Origin: Todiramphus chloris collaris
Lineage: Eukaryota > Chordata > Aves > Coraciiformes > Alcedinidae
Direction: 5' to 3'
Assembly: GCA_025345505.1 (NCBI GenBank)
Contig: JANVCC010000064.1
Span: forward strand, 2,660,444-2,724,443
DNA length: 64,000 nucleotides
Below, one piece after another: positions 60,311 through 64,000 of this stretch. The notes under the pieces were generated by a model that ran no database searches, was not told the DNA's origin, and saw nothing but the letters and a program-made list of their open reading frames with translations. Position numbers and translations under genes: made by a program. Each line of letters opens with the position of its first letter. The first letter of the stretch is position 1.

Positions 60311-61844
60311 GTGACAGAAGCAGCAGAGCTTTATCCTCCAGTTTAATGGGGGAAACCAACCCCCTGCTTAAGGAAGGTGGGTTTCTCTCTCCAGCTCTCT
60401 CTGCAGCACGGCCACCAAGGAAGGAAACAGCAGCATCGGGTCCTTCCCCTCCTACCAGCAGCGTTACTGTTCATTAAAGATGGGATATTGGTGGCTCCCC
60501 CCTCCCCGTTCCTCTGCTGCGCCGGATTACGTCCTCATTACCCCCTCAACAACAGTTTGCTGATCATCATTTGGTTGTCATTATTATTCTTGATGACAAA
60601 CTCTGGCAGCTTCCAGTCCCTCGACAGAAAATCCCTGTCTCTTGTATCCTGCCCCGCCACGGGGAAAGATCTTTTCTTCCAAGGGGGAGGAACAAGAAAA
60701 AAAAGACCATTTCATGTACAGCTTTTTCTTTTCCTTTTTACCTCTGCTTATCTGTTTCCTTGGGTTCTGTTTGTTATTTTGCCGCAGATGGGCTTGGTTT
60801 AGAAATAAACAGGATTTGTGTGACTCCAGTAACTTCCACCGCCCAAGGAGAAACATAAACCCAGGCTGTACATCCTTGTTCTGCAGAGCTTCTGTCCGCC
60901 CCATCCCTCTGCACATCACACCCTGAGGTCTGCAGACTGCGAAGCTGGGAAAGCAAAGCGGGCAAGTGGAAAGCATGGATTAGATCTTAGGTCTGAGACC
61001 CGCTTTTTAGCCCCCATGGTTTTATCTGGGAAGGAAAACTGGGCTTCTGCTTGCCATGGAGAGCAAAGGATTCCTCAAAAACACAGTTTGCAGCCCCCAG
61101 AGAATAAAAGCCTAGAGAGATGCTCCTCAGCTAGAGCTGCCATGAAAGGGATGGAGGGAAACTTTCATTTCCAGCTTTGCTGGGCTCCCTGGTGACATCT
61201 CCGGTGCCTCGGCAAAGCGCTGCCAACACCAAGCTGCGGCCCCGGGGAGGAGAAACACTGAGCCAGCGGGCACGGCTGCCCAAGGATGTTCAACTTCGGG
61301 GCTCACGGTGGGATGCTGATCCCCACGGAGAGCCAGCAGACACATTTTGGGGGTTTTCAGCCCTGGGTGCAGCAGCACGTGGCTGTGAGCTCTGCCCAAG
61401 CTGAAACCCAGAGGGTATTTATGGGTGCACAAGCACCATCAGGAAGGCAAATGGCTCAACTGCAAGAGAGCTCGCTTGGACAGAGATAGGGAGCCACGAA
61501 AAGACATGCTAGCATTGAGAAAAAAGAACAGAACAGGGTCAATATCTCCTGATAAGGGCTTTGTTCCTACAAGCCTTCAACCCCAGGGCTCTCCCTACGG
61601 CAGCATCTCACCGCAGACACGAAGCAGCGATTTGAGGGCAGACAGAGCATCTTTCGCTACTTGACCTCCCCAGTATCTCGGTGCGGCTGCCAAGCAAAAA
61701 GATCCCTCCGGAGATGGGAAATCAGGGGCATCCAGTTTGTCTCTGGAATGGTATCAGGCAGGGGCTGGGGCTGGAAGAGCCGCTCCTCAGAGCTTCACCT
61801 TGCAAATAAATAGCTCTGAATCGCAGCCAGAAGCAACGGGATCT

Positions 61845-62050
61845 TTCAAAGACATTATCTGGAGGCAGTCAGTAGAATGCACCTAAAGTCTCATTAATCA
61901 TCCCACCGCTTACAGTACTTCTTAATGGCTTTTATGGTTTATCCTTTGAACGCCAACAAAGAGTGTGATTTCTCCCGGCTTATTCTATTAAACAGAAATC
62001 AATATCTAATACAAATGTGCCGACGGTGGGATATTTGGAAAGGCCAAGGA
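61845..62050. promoter_or_regulatory. AT-rich island, candidate conserved element
   Basis: Contains CATTATCTGGAGGCAGTCAG, AGTCTCATTAATCATCCC, CTTAATGGCTTTTATGGTTT and GAAATCAATATCTAATACAA. Unique sequence with several TAAT cores. Confidence 0.38.
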
Positions 62051-63339
62051 GGCACCTGTCGAGCCTTTTTCTCCTCTCCTCTTTGATGTGGGCAGCGCAG
62101 GCTCTCTTAAGGGGCAGGGATTTGCTAAATGCAATTCCTCGCTCTGCAAAAGCCAGTCCTAACTGGGAGACAGGCTGGGCAAGAGGGACAGGGGCTTGCA
62201 CAGGGGATCTGAAACCATGTACGGTGACATCTTTTCCCTGCTGCTCAAAACCAAGGAGGCAGGTGCTGCAAGAGTGCAGGAGAGAGGAAAATCAAAAGGA
62301 AAGAGGGGCAGGAGCAGGGTAGGGTGGTTTTCATCTCTCTATAAGGGCTCTTGTGAATTGAAGCGATGGCTGCAAGGCAGCTGAATCAACACTAAGCACA
62401 GGTAGAAGTAAGCTTCTAGGAGGACGGTCTCAGGAAGCAAAGCTTGTTACTCATTTTTACAGCTCAAGAGGCAGGCAGGTAGAGGAGGTTTCAGGTCTTT
62501 CACTTCCTCTTGGTCCCCTGGAAATGGGACTAGAGGGTGGAAAAGCAGAGGGGCAAGAGGGGATTTGTGGGAAACGCATGCAGCTTTAGGACAGGAATGA
62601 TCGCTTTTCAGCCCAGCTCATGGCTAACTGGGGCCCCGACCCACCACCCCAAAGGTACCACAGCAGGAGCCAGGAGAGGAAGAGCAGCCACCAGACTGAA
62701 CCAGCTCTGGGGCTTAGCTGAGGTTACACAAGGGGCGGATCCTGCCCTTGCAAGAACAGGCCCCGAAACAGTTACAAAGAGTGGCATTAACCACCTTAGA
62801 AACCAATTCCAAGATCCTAATAGAAAATGAAATTTGTATTTGTTAAAAAACACTTAGAAGGTTTGGAGTCTTCTTTTTATAGCCTGCTCGGAAACACGCT
62901 GTTAAGTAATTTGCAATTTACCAGGTTTAAACAGTTAAGAAAATCCTTCCTGAAAACACCAGAGGCAAATCGCATCGCGCCAGAAATGAGCTCCCTCATC
63001 CAGCGTCTGCAATGGTACCAACCAGCTCACGGCACCAGAGGGATGAAGCTCAGCCCACCCTCTCACCACCTGAATACACATCCAGTACCCCAGCGTACAT
63101 GGGAACAACAGACAGAGGGTGGGTCTAGGTCTCCTTGGTGCCACAGCCCTCTGGAGCTGACACCCGGAGCTCTCCCTCCTTGCACATCCCAGCCCCGACC
63201 CACCCATGCACCGCTGGGACCAGGAGCAAGTCAACTCAGAGCCCAGAAGCATCTCAGAGGCACCAAAGTCCCCTCGCCGCACTCGCTGCCTTCCCGAGGG
63301 TCCACCGAGACCCAGTTCCAAATGCTTCCCCTACTCAGT

Positions 63340-63503
63340 TGCCAGTGAAAGGATTGTCACCATCCCTGGAGGTGTTTAAAGAACGATTAGATGTGGAGCT
63401 TGAGGATACGGTGTAGTGGTTGAGAAATGCTAGGACAAAGGTTGGACTTGATGACCCTGGAGGTCCTTTCCAACCATAATGATTCTATGATTCTATGATT
63501 GGG
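63340..63503 (+). mobile_element. CR1 LINE 3' fragment with intact tail
   Basis: GGATTGTCACCATCCCTGGA, GGTGTTTAAAGAACGATTAG, GGTTGGACTTGATGACCCTG, GAGGTCCTTTCCAACCATAA and the tandem tail ATGATTCTATGATTCTATGA identify a CR1 3' end. The left boundary is approximate. The intact tail suggests a relatively recent copy of a subfamily different from the 54716 element. Confidence 0.95.
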
Positions 63504-63695
63504 AGGAGATCAGAGATGGAGGGGGCAAAAGATGGGGACGGAGCCAACCCAGGTGGCACCCACTTCTATCAACCCCCTCCTGCAGCACCCTATGGAATTA
63601 TTTAGCAGGGTGGATTGCGCTCACTGCCTTCCCCCCACCCAACCCCTTTGGAAAGTTTCTCTTCTGGGAGAAGAAATAAAAAAATAAAAAAAAAA

Positions 63696-63795
63696 NNNNN
63701 NNNNNNNNNNNNNNNNNNNNNNNNNNNNNNNNNNNNNNNNNNNNNNNNNNNNNNNNNNNNNNNNNNNNNNNNNNNNNNNNNNNNNNNNNNNNNNN
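63696..63795. other. Assembly gap (100 N)
   Basis: Exactly 100 N directly after an A-rich run (63671-63695). The round size is the convention for a gap of unknown length, so distances across it are not reliable. Confidence 0.99.
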
Positions 63796-64000
63796 TACGG
63801 CTGCCCGAGGCACTTAGCTACACTTAGCAACCCCGAGCCTGCCAGAAACATCCTCGCACAAGTGACGCTTCCAGAATTAACTCCCAGCTCTCGGCGTGCT
63901 TAAAAGGAAAAAAAGGAGAGAAGCACGATAAGCCCCTTCAATGGCAGCACTCGGTTCTGCCTCAGCACTGGTTCACACTCCGGGATGTGAAAGGAGATGG
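63796..64000 (-). other. OPCML: OPCML upstream intron after the gap
   Basis: About 200 bases with a short duplication (ACTTAGCTACACTTAGCAAC) and no recognisable exon. Assignment to the same intron assumes the gap join is correct. Confidence 0.5.

Larger units (their letters stand above)
55170..63335 (-). other. OPCML: OPCML upstream intron, fifth segment
   Basis: Noncoding intron. AT-richer islands are at about 55320-55620, 56570-56700 and 61845-62050. A 15-base C run is at 58314-58328 and a purine-rich block at 60040-60310. Small frames on both strands lack recognisable features. Confidence 0.65.
1..64000 (-). other. OPCML: OPCML locus, partial gene (3' coding half plus upstream intron)
   Basis: All recognisable coding sequence belongs to one IgLON gene read on the minus strand. 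Five exons total 767 nt (about 255 residues) and cover Ig1 from its first cysteine to the end of Ig3. Intron phases are 2 (into the Ig1 exon), 1, 1, 1, 2 and 1, and every junction restores a sensible codon. Residues in Ig3 such as [20 protein letters not shown] and the KEDTR stretch fit OPCML better than its paralogue NTM, from memory of the families. OPCML is a GPI-anchored neuronal adhesion protein that pairs with other IgLONs (NTM, LSAMP, NEGR1) and modulates neurite growth and synapses. The signal-peptide exon, the exon coding the residues before the first Ig cysteine, and the GPI-signal exon were looked for by eye and not found. The gene therefore probably extends past both ends of the window. 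Confidence 0.88.

Noticed and set aside
63598..63851. Open frames crossing 63696-63795
   Set aside because: They run through the N gap and have no meaning.
9674..64000. Search for the OPCML exon coding the residues before the first Ig1 cysteine
   Set aside because: I scanned for the expected reverse-complement codons and for donors of the right phase (for example near 33390, 33660, 42580 and 43696). None gave the conserved IgLON residues, so no exon is called.
1..64000. tRNA, rRNA, CRISPR or prokaryotic operon content
   Set aside because: No tRNA B-box in context, no rRNA motif, no regularly spaced repeats and no ribosome-binding-site spaced gene arrays were seen.

Overview
The window is vertebrate nuclear DNA, most likely from a bird. 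The grounds are five coding exons of an IgLON cell-adhesion gene with ordinary GT-AG introns, several 5'-truncated CR1 LINE fragments with the avian 3' tail, high GC and CpG content with long homopolymers, and a 100-N assembly gap. The identified gene, the GC richness and the short introns at its 3' end would fit an avian microchromosome; that placement is inferred. No prokaryotic gene, operon, CRISPR array or phage was seen.

The only confidently identified gene is OPCML (OBCAM), read on the minus strand. Going 5' to 3' (right to left) the exons are 9673-9441 (Ig domain 1), 2672-2547 and 2284-2150 (Ig domain 2), 2073-1953 and 1686-1535 (Ig domain 3). They join in frame with consistent intron phases and encode about 255 residues. 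The signal peptide exon, the short exon just before the first Ig cysteine, and the final GPI-signal exon were not found; they should lie to the right and left of the window. The four 3' exons are packed into 1.1 kb with introns of 266, 76 and 262 bp. A 6.8 kb intron separates them from the Ig1 exon, and at least 54 kb of upstream intron fills the rest.

The intron holds no second gene I can recognise. It alternates GC-rich, low-information DNA with 150-450 bp AT-rich islands carrying TAATTA, octamer, GATA-like and similar motifs, which read like conserved noncoding elements. It also carries CR1 fragments in both orientations, two probable MIR-type SINE remnants, microsatellites and homopolymers.

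The observations most worth checking are: a 67-nt near-perfect hairpin at 8799-8865 resembling a microRNA precursor; two AT islands 22.5 kb apart (about 4072-4210 and 26598-26725) that look like diverged copies of one element; a TATA-box promoter with a small possible two-exon ORF at about 27517-27864; the 76-bp structured intron at 2074-2149; and a perfect 11-bp TAATTA inverted repeat at 34347-34371.
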